Assembly (NCBI GenBank): GCA_913062925.1
Contig: CAJXWJ010000018.1
Span: 1-53,544 of the forward strand
Source: an uncultured Pseudorhodobacter sp.
GTDB lineage: Bacteria > Pseudomonadota > Alphaproteobacteria > Rhodobacterales > Rhodobacteraceae
DNA length: 53,544 nt
Direction: 5' to 3'
Numbering within the stretch: the stretch's first letter is position 1; every line of letters begins with the position of its first letter. This document shows, one piece after another, positions 17,574 through 26,810 of this stretch. Made by a program: the position numbers and the translations under genes. The notes beneath the pieces are model-generated. The model ran no database searches. It was not told where the DNA came from and saw nothing but the letters and a program-made list of their open reading frames with translations.

Positions 17574-20021
17574 CTACATCCGCACGCGGGCCGATTTTGC
17601 ATCATACATCGGCACCAAACTCGCCTCTGCCGCATGACGCACCCCGGCCACTTCAATCTCATACTGGCTTGCCAAAACCTCAGCCTCGCTCTGGCCTTCG
17701 CAAGGCACATAGCCCATGCCAATCGCCCCGCCGAGGAAATGGCCATAGTTGCCGCTGGTCACAGGCCCGACGATCTTGCCATCGCGCACCACGGCTTCAT
17801 TGTGAAACAACAAGGGCTCGGGGTCTTTCAGGCGAAACTGCACCATCCGCCGCGAAAGCCCGGCCTCAGCCTTGCGCAACACTGCCTCGCGGCCAATGAA
17901 ATCAGGCTTGCTTTGACGCACCGCAAAGCCAAGCCCCGCCTCCAGCACATGATCCTCATCGGTGATATCATGGCCAAAATGGCGATAGCCCTTCTCGATC
18001 CGGCAGGAATCCAGCGTGTGCAAGCCACAAAGCTTCAGCCCCAGATCGCCCCCCGCCGCCTCCAGCGCCTCAAACACATGGCAAGTCTGATCGGCGCTGA
18101 CATAAAGCTCCCAGCCCAGCTCGCCGACATAAGTCACCCGATGCGCGCGCGCCACGCCCATGCCGATCTCGATTTCGCGCATGGTGCCAAAGGGATGGGC
18201 GGCATTGCCAAAGTCATTCGGGCTGACCTTTTGCAACAGATCACGCGATTTCGGCCCCATCACGCAAAGCACCGATTCCGCCGCCGTCACATCGGTGATC
18301 ACCACAAAGGCCTCGCCCAGATGCCGGCGCAACCAAGCCAGATCGCGCTGTAAGGTCGCCCCCGGCACCACCGCGAGATAAGCCGTCTCCGACAGGCGCG
18401 TCACCGTCAAATCGCTTTCAATACCGCCCTTTTGGTTCAGCATCTGGGTATAGACCACCCGGCCCACCGCCACATCCATCTGATTGCCACAAAGCCGGTT
18501 CAAAAACGCGCAGGCATCGCGCCCCTCAATGCGGATCTTGCCGAAAGAGGTCATGTCAAACAGCCCAACCCCCTCGCGCACCGCCATATGCTCGGCGCGC
18601 TGATTGTCGAACCAATTCTGCCGCTTCCAGGAATACTGATAGCTGGCCTCTTGGCCCTGATTGGCAAACCAATTCGCCCGCTCCCAGCCCGCCACCTCGC
18701 CAAAAACCGCCCCGCGTGCCGCCAGATGCGCATGCAACGGCGAACGCCGCACCCCGCGTGAGGTTTCCATCTGCCGATAGGGAAAGTGATCGGCATAAAG
18801 CAGACCCAAAGTCTCCGAGACCCGCTCTTTGAGATAGCTGCGGTTGCGCTGGAACGGCTGGGCGCGGCGAATATCGACCTCCCAGAGATCAAACGGCGCC
18901 TCGCCCTCGACAATCCAATGCGCCAGCGCCATGCCCGCCCCGCCTGATCCGGCAATGCCAACCGAGTTATAGCCCGCAGCCACCCAATAGCCCCCAAGCT
19001 CCGGCGCCTCGCCCAAGTAATAGCGATCATCCGGCGTAAAGCTTTCAGGCCCGTTGAAAAACGTATGAATCCCCGCGGTTTGGAACAACGGCAGCCGGTT
19101 CATCGCATGCTCAAGGATCGGCTGAAAATGGTCCCAATCCTCGGGCAAAGTGTCAAACATGAAGTCCTCGCGGATGCCATTCATCCCCCAAGGCTTGGCC
19201 TTGGGCTCAAAGGCCCCCACCATCATCTTGCCGGCATCCGATTTGTAATAGGCGCATTCATCAGGTACCCGCAGCACCGGCAAATGCCCCAGCCCCGAAA
19301 TCGGCTCGGTGATCAGATAGAAATGCTCGCAGGCATGCAAAGGCAGCGTCACACCCGATTGCGCCGCCAGATCCCGCCCCCACATGCCACCACAATTGAC
19401 CACCACATCGCTGGCAATATGGCCGGGCTCGCCGTCCGCACCAATATAATCCACCCCGGTGACGCGGCCATTCGCCTTGGTCACCGCCACCACCTTGGTA
19501 TGCTCGAAAATCTGCGCGCCCTGCATCCGCGCGCCCTTGGCCAAAGCCATGGCGATATTGGCCGGATCGCATTGCCCATCCAGCGGCAAATGCACCGCCC
19601 CCACCACATCGCCAATCTCCAGATGCGGATACATCGCCTTGGCCTCTAAGGGCGAGATTTCCTGCACATCCACATCGAAAATCCGCGCCACCGTGGCTTG
19701 GCGCAGCAATTCCTCATGCCGCGCCGCCGTCAGCGCCACCGAGATGCTGCCCACCTGCCGCATCCCCGTCTCAACCCCGGTCTCTGCCGCAAGCTTGACA
19801 TAAAGATCCGCCGAATATTTCGCCAAACGCGTCATATTGGCCGAGCCGCGCAGCTGCCCGATCAACCCCGCCGCATGCCACGTTGTGCCACTGGTCAGCT
19901 GCTTGCGCTCCAACAGCACAACATCCGTCCAGCCCATCTTGGCCAGATGATAGGCCACCGAACAGCCCGACACCCCGCCACCAATCACCACCGCCCGCGC
20001 CTTGCTTGGAACCGAAGCCAT
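17574..20021 (-). CDS. FAD-dependent dimethylglycine/sarcosine dehydrogenase-like protein (DAO + GcvT domains)
   Basis: This protein of about 815 residues has an N-terminal FAD domain (GGGVSGCSVAYHLAKMG) followed by SGTTWHAAG, whose histidine is the covalent FAD site in dimethylglycine and sarcosine dehydrogenases. The C-terminal half is a GcvT-like folate domain (GELGWELYVSAD, then CGLHTLDSCRIEKGYRHFGHD) that would capture the released C1 unit on tetrahydrofolate. The family demethylates N-methylated glycines. ATG 20021 was chosen because AAGGA lies 8-9 nt upstream; an in-frame ATG at 20036 has none. It is the second gene of the LysR-controlled operon and a paralogue of the first. Confidence 0.88.
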   Translation of the reverse strand: MASVPSKARAVVIGGGVSGCSVAYHLAKMGWTDVVLLERKQLTSGTTWHAAGLIGQLRGSANMTRLAKYSADLYVKLAAETGVETGMRQVGSISVALTAARHEELLRQATVARIFDVDVQEISPLEAKAMYPHLEIGDVVGAVHLPLDGQCDPANIAMALAKGARMQGAQIFEHTKVVAVTKANGRVTGVDYIGADGEPGHIASDVVVNCGGMWGRDLAAQSGVTLPLHACEHFYLITEPISGLGHLPVLRVPDECAYYKSDAGKMMVGAFEPKAKPWGMNGIREDFMFDTLPEDWDHFQPILEHAMNRLPLFQTAGIHTFFNGPESFTPDDRYYLGEAPELGGYWVAAGYNSVGIAGSGGAGMALAHWIVEGEAPFDLWEVDIRRAQPFQRNRSYLKERVSETLGLLYADHFPYRQMETSRGVRRSPLHAHLAARGAVFGEVAGWERANWFANQGQEASYQYSWKRQNWFDNQRAEHMAVREGVGLFDMTSFGKIRIEGRDACAFLNRLCGNQMDVAVGRVVYTQMLNQKGGIESDLTVTRLSETAYLAVVPGATLQRDLAWLRRHLGEAFVVITDVTAAESVLCVMGPKSRDLLQKVSPNDFGNAAHPFGTMREIEIGMGVARAHRVTYVGELGWELYVSADQTCHVFEALEAAGGDLGLKLCGLHTLDSCRIEKGYRHFGHDITDEDHVLEAGLGFAVRQSKPDFIGREAVLRKAEAGLSRRMVQFRLKDPEPLLFHNEAVVRDGKIVGPVTSGNYGHFLGGAIGMGYVPCEGQSEAEVLASQYEIEVAGVRHAAEASLVPMYDAKSARVRM

Positions 20022-20030
20022 CGCCCTATC

Positions 20031-20077
20031 CTTCATCTGTCTCTAAATATCCCGGGGGTGCGGGGGCTGGCCCCCGC
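20031..20077 (+). repeat. Dispersed intergenic element, copy C (diverged box)
   Basis: CTTCATCTGTCT and TAAATATCCCGGGGG precede a hairpin with arms CGGGGGC (20061-20067) and GCCCCCG (20070-20076). The first box differs from the other copies. On the minus strand it lies between two DMGDH-like genes and carries the AAGGA used by the downstream one. Confidence 0.75.
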
Positions 20078-20086
20078 TCCGCCTGA

Positions 20087-22528
20087 TCAGGCGCGAATGC
20101 GCTCGTTTTTTGCATCCCACAGCGGCGCATCCGCCTGCACCACGGCCGCGTAGCGGGTGCCGTAAATCTCGACCTCCAGCGCCACGCCCGCCACATTCAA
20201 ATCCGCGCGCAACATGCCAAGCCCGATACAAGCCCCGACCCGATGGCCAAAATAGCCACTGGTCAGCTCGCCCACCACCTGCTCGCCCTGCCAGATCGTC
20301 GCCATATAGGGCGGATCATAGGCCCCGGCCTCGATCACCAGCGTGCAGAATGATTTGCTCACCCCCGCCTGCTTTTCGCGCGCCAAAGCGGCGCGGCCGC
20401 GGAAGTCGGGCTTGCTCCAATCGACAAACCGCTCCAGCCCGCCCTGCAAAATCGTGTAATCGGTGGAAAGATCGCCCTTCCACGCCCGATAACCCTTCTC
20501 GATGCGCAGCGAATTCAGCGCGAACATGCCAAAGGGCTTCAGCCCCATGGGCTGGCCCGCTGCCATCACCGCATCCCAAACCGCTGGCGTATCGGCAAGG
20601 TTCGAGTGGATCTCCCAGCCCAATTCGCCGGCAAAGGACACCCGCATCAAAAACACCTCGCGCCCCGCGATCTGCGCGCGCTGATGCGTCAGCCAGCCTT
20701 TGCTCAGATCACCGTCACAGACCGCTGCCAAAATCTCGCGCGCCTTCGGGCCGGTCAGAATCTGGGTTGACCAATCGTTGGTCTGCTCGGTCAAACTCAG
20801 CCATGGCTCCAGATGTTTGCGCAGCCAATCGCCGTCATGCAACTGCGCGGTGGCCGCCGTGATCAGCAACAGCTCATCCTCGCCCAGACGTGCCACCGAC
20901 ATCTCGGTCACAATCCGCCCCGCCTCATCGGCGAAATAGGCAAGCCCCAGCCGGCCGATATTGGGCAATTTGCCGGTGATCTGGCGCGCAAGCCAAGCGG
21001 CCGCGCCTTCGCCCTTCAGCACAAAGCGCGAAAACCCCGGCAGATCCAAAATCCCCGCCGCATCGCGCACGGCCTCGCATTCGGCCTTGACCGCCGCATA
21101 CCAAGCCCCTTCGCGCTTCCAGGTTTGGCTGCCCGCAGCCGAGGTGTCATCCCCCGCCCGCGCATACCAAAGCGCGCGCTCCCAACCGTTAAACGCGCCA
21201 TATTGCGCGCCAAGGGCCAGGGTGCGGTCATGCACAGCGCTCAGTTTCTTGTCGCGCCCCTCGGGCCAAGCGAAATGCGGGAAGTGCATGGCGTATTCAT
21301 GGCCATAAACCTCCATGCCCTTTTTGATGCAGTAGTCTTCATCCTCAAAGCCGGTAAAGCGGCGCGGATCGCAAGACCACATATCCCATTCGGTCGCCCC
21401 TTGGGTGATCCATTCGGCCAACACCTTGCCCGCCCCGCCCGCTTGGCAGATGCCAAAGGTAAAGACACAAGCCTCAAAGGCATTGGGCACGCCCGGCATC
21501 GGCCCGATCAGCGGGTTGCCATCAGGCGTATAGGGGATCGGGCCGTTGATCACCTTGGTCAGGCTTGCGGTTTCCAGCAAAGGCACCCGCGCCATCGCGT
21601 CATTGATGTGCCACTCCAACCGCTCCAGATCGTCGGGGAACAGCTGAAAGCTGAAATCCTCGGGGAAAGGATCATCCTTGGAAATCCAATGCGCCTTGCA
21701 GTTGCCCTCATAGGGGCCAAGGTTAAAGCCGTTCTTTTCTTGGCGCAGGTAATAGCTGCTGTCGACATCGCGCAGCAGAGGCAGCTTTTTGCCAGTTTCC
21801 TTGGTGCGGGCCTCGACCTCGGGGATGGTGTCAAACAGCATATATTGATGGCTCATCACCATCATTGGCACCTCGCGGCCAAACCATTTGCCGACCTCGC
21901 GGGCGTAATAGCCTGCGGCATTCACCACGAATTCGCAGCGGATCTCGCCCTTATGGGTTTCAACCACCCAGTCTTCGCCCTCGCGGCGCACGCCTGTGGC
22001 GGGGCAAAAGCGTTCAATCCGCGCGCCCATCGCACGCGCGCCTTTGGCAAGCGCTTGGGTCAGCTGCGCGGGATCAATATCGCCGTCATAGGGATCGTAA
22101 AGCGCGCCGACCAGATCGTGGGTTTCCAGGAAGGGATAGACTTCTTTGGTCTGCGCAGGCGTCAGGATGCGCAGATCCATGCCTTGATAGCGGCCCATGC
22201 CGACGACCTTTTGGAACTCTTGCAGCCGTTCCTCTGTATGGGCCAGCCGCACCGAACCCGTGACGCTGTAGTTCATCGGGTAATCCACCGCCTCGCCCAG
22301 CCCGCGATAAAGCTCGGCCGAATAGCGCTGCATATTCATGATCGACCAGCTTGAACTGAAGGTCGGCACATTGCCCGCCGCATGCCAGGTGCTGCCAGCG
22401 GTCAGCTCGTTTTTCTCCAGCAGCACGCAGTCGGTCCAGCCCGCCTTGCACAGATGATAAAGGCTCGAGGCACCAACCGCCCCACCTCCGATGATGACAA
22501 CGCGTGCGCGGGTGGGAAAGTCTGACAT
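20087..22528 (-). CDS. FAD-dependent dimethylglycine/sarcosine dehydrogenase-like protein (first gene of operon)
   Basis: This 813-residue paralogue of the next gene shares its layout: FAD loop GGGAVGASSLYHLCKAG, covalent-flavin motif AGSTWHAAG, and GcvT-like C-terminal half (GELGWEIHSNL, FGMFALNSLRIEKGYRAWKGD). The two differ around the substrate side, for example GNVPTFSSSWSIMNMQ here against GLIGQLRGSANMTRL. They could therefore carry out successive demethylations of one substrate, such as dimethylglycine then sarcosine. ATG 22528 has GGAGG 7 nt upstream; the in-frame ATG at 22582 lies before the predicted promoter's start site. It leads the operon ending at 13601. Confidence 0.88.
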   Translation of the reverse strand: MSDFPTRARVVIIGGGAVGASSLYHLCKAGWTDCVLLEKNELTAGSTWHAAGNVPTFSSSWSIMNMQRYSAELYRGLGEAVDYPMNYSVTGSVRLAHTEERLQEFQKVVGMGRYQGMDLRILTPAQTKEVYPFLETHDLVGALYDPYDGDIDPAQLTQALAKGARAMGARIERFCPATGVRREGEDWVVETHKGEIRCEFVVNAAGYYAREVGKWFGREVPMMVMSHQYMLFDTIPEVEARTKETGKKLPLLRDVDSSYYLRQEKNGFNLGPYEGNCKAHWISKDDPFPEDFSFQLFPDDLERLEWHINDAMARVPLLETASLTKVINGPIPYTPDGNPLIGPMPGVPNAFEACVFTFGICQAGGAGKVLAEWITQGATEWDMWSCDPRRFTGFEDEDYCIKKGMEVYGHEYAMHFPHFAWPEGRDKKLSAVHDRTLALGAQYGAFNGWERALWYARAGDDTSAAGSQTWKREGAWYAAVKAECEAVRDAAGILDLPGFSRFVLKGEGAAAWLARQITGKLPNIGRLGLAYFADEAGRIVTEMSVARLGEDELLLITAATAQLHDGDWLRKHLEPWLSLTEQTNDWSTQILTGPKAREILAAVCDGDLSKGWLTHQRAQIAGREVFLMRVSFAGELGWEIHSNLADTPAVWDAVMAAGQPMGLKPFGMFALNSLRIEKGYRAWKGDLSTDYTILQGGLERFVDWSKPDFRGRAALAREKQAGVSKSFCTLVIEAGAYDPPYMATIWQGEQVVGELTSGYFGHRVGACIGLGMLRADLNVAGVALEVEIYGTRYAAVVQADAPLWDAKNERIRA

Positions 22529-22553
22529 GCTGGCCTCCGGTCTGTTCGCGATC

Positions 22554-22582
22554 TTTATCAGACGGCGCGAAGGCTCTTTCAA
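22554..22582 (-). promoter_or_regulatory. Predicted promoter of the DMGDH/MttB operon
   Basis: On the minus strand, TTGAAA (22582-22577) and GATAAA (22559-22554) are separated by exactly 17 nt. The start site would fall near 22547, leaving a short leader before ATG 22528. The -10 is imperfect, as expected for an activator-dependent promoter. Confidence 0.55.
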
Positions 22583-22602
22583 TCTGGCGGATGGCCCGCT
22601 AT

Positions 22603-22621
22603 TGATCGGCCAAAGCGATCA
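22603..22621. promoter_or_regulatory. LysR-type regulator box (T-N11-A)
   Basis: The perfect inverted repeat TGATCG-N7-CGATCA contains ATC-N9-GAT, the classic LysR core. Its centre (22612) is about 65 bp upstream of the predicted operon start site, the usual recognition-site position. It also lies just upstream of the LysR gene's own ribosome site, which suits autorepression. Confidence 0.7.
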
Positions 22622-22634
22622 GGCGGAGCAGCCC

Positions 22635-23501
22635 ATGCAAATCGAGTTGTTGGACACCTTTCTGGATCTGGTCGAGACGCGGTCGTTTCACCGCACCGCC
22701 GAGCGGCTGAGTGTGACGCAATCCACGGTTTCGGCGCGGGTGCAATCGCTGGAAACCACGCTGGGGGCGCGGTTGTTCACCCGCTCGCGCGCGGGCACCG
22801 ATCTGACCACTGAGGGTCTGCGGTTCGAGGCCCACGCCCGCCTGTTGCGCCGCGATTGGAACGAGGCCTGCCGCGCGGTGGCGCCATCGGGCGAATCTGC
22901 GATGACGATGCGGCTGGGGATTCAGAACGATCTGGCCGATGCCTATATCGGGGATCTGATCCACGATTTCCGCCATGTCTTTCCGCAAACCGCCTTTTAC
23001 ATCGAGCCGGATTATTCCAGCCAGATGTGCCAGGATCTTGTCACCGGCGCGCAAGATTTCGCGGTGATGTTCACCCCCAAACCGCATCCCGATCTGCATT
23101 TTGTCAGCCTTGGCGATGTGGTCTACCGGCTGATCAGCTCGGACGCGCAGACCCGCGCGCAGATCAACCCTGCGACCTATATCTCGGGCAATTTCGCCCC
23201 CGCTTTCGAGCAAGCCCACCGCGCCGCCCTGCCCGAATTGGTCGGCGCGCAGCTGTCGGTGGGGCAAAGCACCTCGCTTGCAGCGCTGTTGCAGGCGATG
23301 GGGGGCACCGGATTTGTGATGGCAGAAAAGGCGGCCGAGATGGTGGCCTCGGGCCGCTTTGCCTATATCTCGGATGTGCCCGCCTTGGGCCAGCCGGTCT
23401 ATGCCGCGATGCATCTGCGCAATCGGGTGACCAAATCACGCCGCAAGATGACCCGCATTCTGGGCCGCCGCTTTGCCCATATTGAAACCGCGCGCGACTA
23501 G
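22635..23501 (+). CDS. LysR family transcriptional regulator
   Basis: This 288-residue regulator has an N-terminal winged helix: LLDTFLDLVETRSFHRTAERLSVTQSTVSARVQSLE is represented by SFHRTAERLSVTQSTVS near 17-33. A periplasmic-binding-like effector domain follows from about residue 90. ATG 22635 fits the LysR N-terminus (MQIELLDTFL) and has GGAG upstream; longer in-frame starts would overlap the divergent gene's coding region. It diverges from the DMGDH/MttB operon and faces a LysR box, so it most likely activates that operon in response to a pathway metabolite. Confidence 0.9.
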   Translation: MQIELLDTFLDLVETRSFHRTAERLSVTQSTVSARVQSLETTLGARLFTRSRAGTDLTTEGLRFEAHARLLRRDWNEACRAVAPSGESAMTMRLGIQNDLADAYIGDLIHDFRHVFPQTAFYIEPDYSSQMCQDLVTGAQDFAVMFTPKPHPDLHFVSLGDVVYRLISSDAQTRAQINPATYISGNFAPAFEQAHRAALPELVGAQLSVGQSTSLAALLQAMGGTGFVMAEKAAEMVASGRFAYISDVPALGQPVYAAMHLRNRVTKSRRKMTRILGRRFAHIETARD

Positions 23502-23504
23502 CGG

Positions 23505-24191
23505 TCAGACCACCGTTTGCACCCGATAGCCCGGCGCATGCGCCAAGCGCACAAAGGTGATCGCAGCCTCGGCGCGCCAAGTGCTGCGTTCGGTGATAAA
23601 CAGCGCAGCCCCGGCTGCGACGCCCAAAACCTCGGCCTCGCGCGCTGTGGCACCTGCGGCCGAAAAGGCAATGTCACCAGAGGCATAAGAGACGTTCTTC
23701 ACCAGCCATTCATTGACACTTAGCGCGGTGAAATCCGGCATCACCGCCGGTAAGATCGCCGGGTTCAGCCAGCGGGTTTCAAACACAAAGGGCTGGCCAT
23801 CGGCCAAATGCAGGGTTTCCAGATACCAAAGCGGGTCTTGCGCCGCCAACCCAAGCCGCGAGGCCACGGGCACCGGTGGCGCCAGCCGTTCTGCCCGCAA
23901 CAGCTGAAAGCCATGCGCCTGCCCGCGCGCCTGCACCTCTTGCCGGATCACCGGAATTTCCAAGGTGGCGCGGCGCACCGGCAAAACCGCCACCCGCGTG
24001 CCGGCCTTGCGCCGCCGCTCGACCACGCCGGCTTGGGCCAATTCGCGCAAGGCGCGGCTGACGGTGGCACGCGCGCAGCCAAACTCTTGCGCCAAGGCCT
24101 CCTCGGTGGGGATCAGCACGCCTGCGGGCCATTCTTGCGTCGAGATGCGGCGCAACACCTCGGCGCGGATGTCTTCCCAGCCGCCGATCAC
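23505..24191 (-). CDS. hutC: HutC-type GntR repressor of histidine utilisation
   Basis: This 228-residue GntR/HutC-family repressor has an N-terminal winged helix (IPTEEALAQEFGCARATVSR near 26-45) and a UTRA ligand-binding domain (PLWYLETLHLADGQPFVFE and beyond). HutC proteins release DNA when they bind urocanate. The start is GTG 24191, overlapping the hutF stop (GTGA), because the wing-helix N-terminus begins GWEDIRAEVL right after it. It is co-transcribed with hutF. Its likely target is the palindrome between hutF and hutI. It converges on the LysR gene with a 3-bp gap. Confidence 0.9.
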   Translation of the reverse strand: MIGGWEDIRAEVLRRISTQEWPAGVLIPTEEALAQEFGCARATVSRALRELAQAGVVERRRKAGTRVAVLPVRRATLEIPVIRQEVQARGQAHGFQLLRAERLAPPVPVASRLGLAAQDPLWYLETLHLADGQPFVFETRWLNPAILPAVMPDFTALSVNEWLVKNVSYASGDIAFSAAGATAREAEVLGVAAGAALFITERSTWRAEAAITFVRLAHAPGYRVQTVV

Positions 24192-25543
24192 AGCGCAGCC
24201 CGCAGCCGCACCACGGTCTGGGCATAGCGCGCGCGGACCGCCTCGCGCGCCAGATGCCGCCCCTTGGTCACGATGTGGCGACCGGCTGACCACACCTCGG
24301 CCACCACGCCCTCGCCTGCGGCAAAGACAAAGGTATCAAGGATCATATCGCCTGATGAGGCCGCAAGATCCGGCCCCGAACACTCCAGCGCCATCAGATC
24401 GGCCCAAAGCCCCACCTTGATCGCACCTGCCGCCCGCCCTGCCGCCTGCGCCCCGCCCAAGGCCGCCCCCTGATAAAGAACCCGCCCCACCGACTGGCCT
24501 TCGCGCGCCAAAACCGCCCGCGCGCGCAGACCCAAGCGCTGCGAATATTCCAAAAGCCGCAGCTCGGCGTTCAGGCTGATCCGCACATTGCTGTCTGAGC
24601 CCACGCCAAAGCGCCCCCCCGCCGCCAGAAAACGCGCGCCGTCAAAGATGCCGTCGCCCAAATTCGCCTCGGTGATCGGGCACAGCCCCGCAATCGCCCC
24701 CGACCGCGCCAGCGCCTCGGTTTCAGACGGCAGCATCTGCGTCGCATGGATTAGACACCAGCGCTCCGAGACCGCCTGCTGATCCAACAGCCCCTGCACC
24801 GGCCGCGCGCCGGTGGCGGCAAGCACCTCTTCAACCTCGGCGATCTGTTCGGCGACATGGATATGCACCGGGGCTTCAGGATCAAGGTTTGCGGCAAGCG
24901 CGATGCCTTCGGCAGAGGCCGCGCGCAACGAATGCGGCGCGACGCCCAGCACGGTATCACCGGGCAAATCGCGCAAGGCGGCCTGCGTCGCCTGCCACAG
25001 CTTGGCAAATTGCTCAGGGCTATTGCCAAAGCGCAACTGCCCTGCCGCAAGCGCGCGGCCATCACAGCCGCCGCGTTCGTAAAGCACCGGCAGATGCGTC
25101 AGCCCAAGGCCGGTTTCGGCGGCAGCAGCGGCGATTTGCAGGCTCATCTCGGCCAGATTGTCATAGCGCGCACCATTCACGCCGTGATGCAGATAGTGAA
25201 ACTCGGCCATCGCGCCATAGCCCGCTTCGGCCATCTCGACCATCACCATCGCCGCAATCGCCTGCACATCCTGCGGCGTCAAACGGTCTAAAAACCGATA
25301 CATCAGGCTGCGCCAGGTCCAGAAACTGTCTTGGCCAGCGCTGCGATATTCGGTCATCCCCGCCATCGCGCGCTGAAACGTGTGGCTGTGCAGATTGGCC
25401 ACCGCAGGCAGCAAACACGCAAGCTGTTGGTTTGACGCCACGCCCACCCGCACCTCGGCAATGCGGCCCGCGTGCAGCGTTACCGCCACATCTTGCGCCC
25501 AGCCTTCGGGCAAAAGCGCAGTTTTGGCGTAGATCACAGTCAT
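24188..25543 (-). CDS. hutF: Formimidoylglutamate deiminase
   Basis: This 451-residue amidohydrolase converts N-formimidoyl-L-glutamate to N-formyl-L-glutamate and ammonia. The metal site begins with NLHSHTFQRAMAG (H52, H54), with later HIHVAEQ, IHATQM and GVGSDSNVRIS segments carrying the other ligands. This is the HutF branch, which requires HutG to finish the pathway. ATG 25543 has GGGAGC upstream; ATG 25591 lies inside the regulatory palindrome region. It diverges from hutI and overlaps hutC by 4 nt. Confidence 0.93.
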   Translation of the reverse strand: MTVIYAKTALLPEGWAQDVAVTLHAGRIAEVRVGVASNQQLACLLPAVANLHSHTFQRAMAGMTEYRSAGQDSFWTWRSLMYRFLDRLTPQDVQAIAAMVMVEMAEAGYGAMAEFHYLHHGVNGARYDNLAEMSLQIAAAAAETGLGLTHLPVLYERGGCDGRALAAGQLRFGNSPEQFAKLWQATQAALRDLPGDTVLGVAPHSLRAASAEGIALAANLDPEAPVHIHVAEQIAEVEEVLAATGARPVQGLLDQQAVSERWCLIHATQMLPSETEALARSGAIAGLCPITEANLGDGIFDGARFLAAGGRFGVGSDSNVRISLNAELRLLEYSQRLGLRARAVLAREGQSVGRVLYQGAALGGAQAAGRAAGAIKVGLWADLMALECSGPDLAASSGDMILDTFVFAAGEGVVAEVWSAGRHIVTKGRHLAREAVRARYAQTVVRLRAAL

Positions 25544-25554
25544 GGTCAGCTCCC

Positions 25555-25583
25555 TTGACCTCGGCATTATGTGCAGACATAAT
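25555..25583 (+). promoter_or_regulatory. Predicted hutI-hutH-hutU promoter
   Basis: TTGACC (25555-25560), a 17-nt spacer and CATAAT (25578-25583). The -10 lies inside the right arm of the hut palindrome, so repressor binding would block polymerase. Confidence 0.6.
25566..25583. promoter_or_regulatory. HutC operator candidate
   Basis: The perfect inverted repeat ATTATGT-GCAG-ACATAAT lies between divergent hutF and hutI. A second half site, CAGACATAA (25595-25603), repeats the right half 21 bp downstream, two helical turns away. Together they cover both promoters. Confidence 0.72.
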
Positions 25584-25608
25584 ATCTTCAAGCACAGACA
25601 TAAGGCAA
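25579..25608 (-). promoter_or_regulatory. Predicted hutF-hutC promoter
   Basis: On the minus strand, TTGCCT (25608-25603), an 18-nt spacer and TATTAT (25584-25579). It overlaps the hut palindrome and the second half site, so hutF-hutC, including the repressor gene, should share control with hutIHU. Confidence 0.5.
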
Positions 25609-25613
25609 GTCAA

Positions 25614-26810
25614 ATGGCGATTCTGCTGCAAAATGCGATCTTTGCGACCATGGTCGACGGCTACGGGCTGCACGAGGGGGCCGTGGTGCTGGAAGGCGAC
25701 AAGGTTGCTTGGATCGGCGCGCTGGCCGATCTGCCCGCGCGCTTTGCCAATGCGGGCCGGCATGATCTGGGCGGCAGGCTGGTGACGCCTGCGCTGATTG
25801 ATTGCCACAGCCATATCGTCTTTGCAGGCGACCGCGCCGCCGAGTTCGAGCTGCGGCTGAACGGCGCAAGCTATGCCGAGGTGGCGCAGGCAGGCGGCGG
25901 GATTTTGTCGACCGTGCGGGCCACGCGCGCGGCCTCCGAGGCCGAGCTGCTGGCCGCAAGCCTTGCCCGCGCCGATCAGATCATCGCAGGCGGCGTCGCC
26001 ACGCTCGAGATCAAATCCGGCTATGGGCTGACGCTGGCGGACGAGCTGAAACTGCTGCGCGTTGCGCGCGAGATTGGCCGCCAGCGTGCGATCAATCTGC
26101 GCGTCACCCATCTGGCCGCCCATGCCATCCCGCCCGAATATCAAAGCCGCGCCGATGCCTATATCGACGAGGTCGCCATCCCCTCGCTGCGCGCCGCCCA
26201 TGCCGAAGGGCTGATCGACGCGGTGGATGCCTTTTGCGAAACCATCGCCTTTAGCCCCGCGCAGGTCGAGCGGCTTTTCCTTGTAGCACAAGAGCTTGGC
26301 CTGCCGGTCAAGCTGCATGCCGAACAACTCTCCGACTTGAAAGGCGCGGTGATGGCCGCGCGCTTTGCTGCGCTTTCTGCCGATCATATCGAATATATGG
26401 CGGCGGATGGCGTGGCGGCGCTGGCCTCTGCGGGCAGCGTGGCGGTGATCTTGCCGGGGGCTTTTTACACCCTGCGCGAGACGCAAATTCCGCCGATTGC
26501 CGCCCTGCGCGCCGCGGGCGTGCCGATGGCTGTGGCCACCGATTACAACCCCGGCTCGGCGCCGCTGGCCTCTTTGACGCTGGCGATGAACATGGCCTGC
26601 ACGCTGTTTCGCATGACCCCGCTCGAGGCGCTGCAAGGCACCACGCTGCACGCCGCCCGCGCGCTGGGGCTGGCCGATCGTGGCCAAATTGCGGTGGGTC
26701 AGCGCGCCGATCTGGCGATCTGGGCCGCGCGCCATCCGGCCGAACTTTCCTACCGCATCGGGGCCACGCCCCTTCACGCCCGCATTTTCGGAGGCCGCTT
26801 TGACGCCTGA
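25614..26810 (+). CDS. hutI: Imidazolonepropionase
   Basis: This 398-residue amidohydrolase opens the ring of imidazolone-5-propionate to give formimidoylglutamate. The metal site includes [12 protein letters not shown] (H65, H67), KLHAEQLSD and a late [24 protein letters not shown] is a family hallmark. ATG 25614 ([10 protein letters not shown]) is the family N-terminus; an upstream in-frame ATG at 25542 would run through the operator. The stop overlaps the hutH TTG start by 11 nt. Confidence 0.96.
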   Translation: MAILLQNAIFATMVDGYGLHEGAVVLEGDKVAWIGALADLPARFANAGRHDLGGRLVTPALIDCHSHIVFAGDRAAEFELRLNGASYAEVAQAGGGILSTVRATRAASEAELLAASLARADQIIAGGVATLEIKSGYGLTLADELKLLRVAREIGRQRAINLRVTHLAAHAIPPEYQSRADAYIDEVAIPSLRAAHAEGLIDAVDAFCETIAFSPAQVERLFLVAQELGLPVKLHAEQLSDLKGAVMAARFAALSADHIEYMAADGVAALASAGSVAVILPGAFYTLRETQIPPIAALRAAGVPMAVATDYNPGSAPLASLTLAMNMACTLFRMTPLEALQGTTLHAARALGLADRGQIAVGQRADLAIWAARHPAELSYRIGATPLHARIFGGRFDA

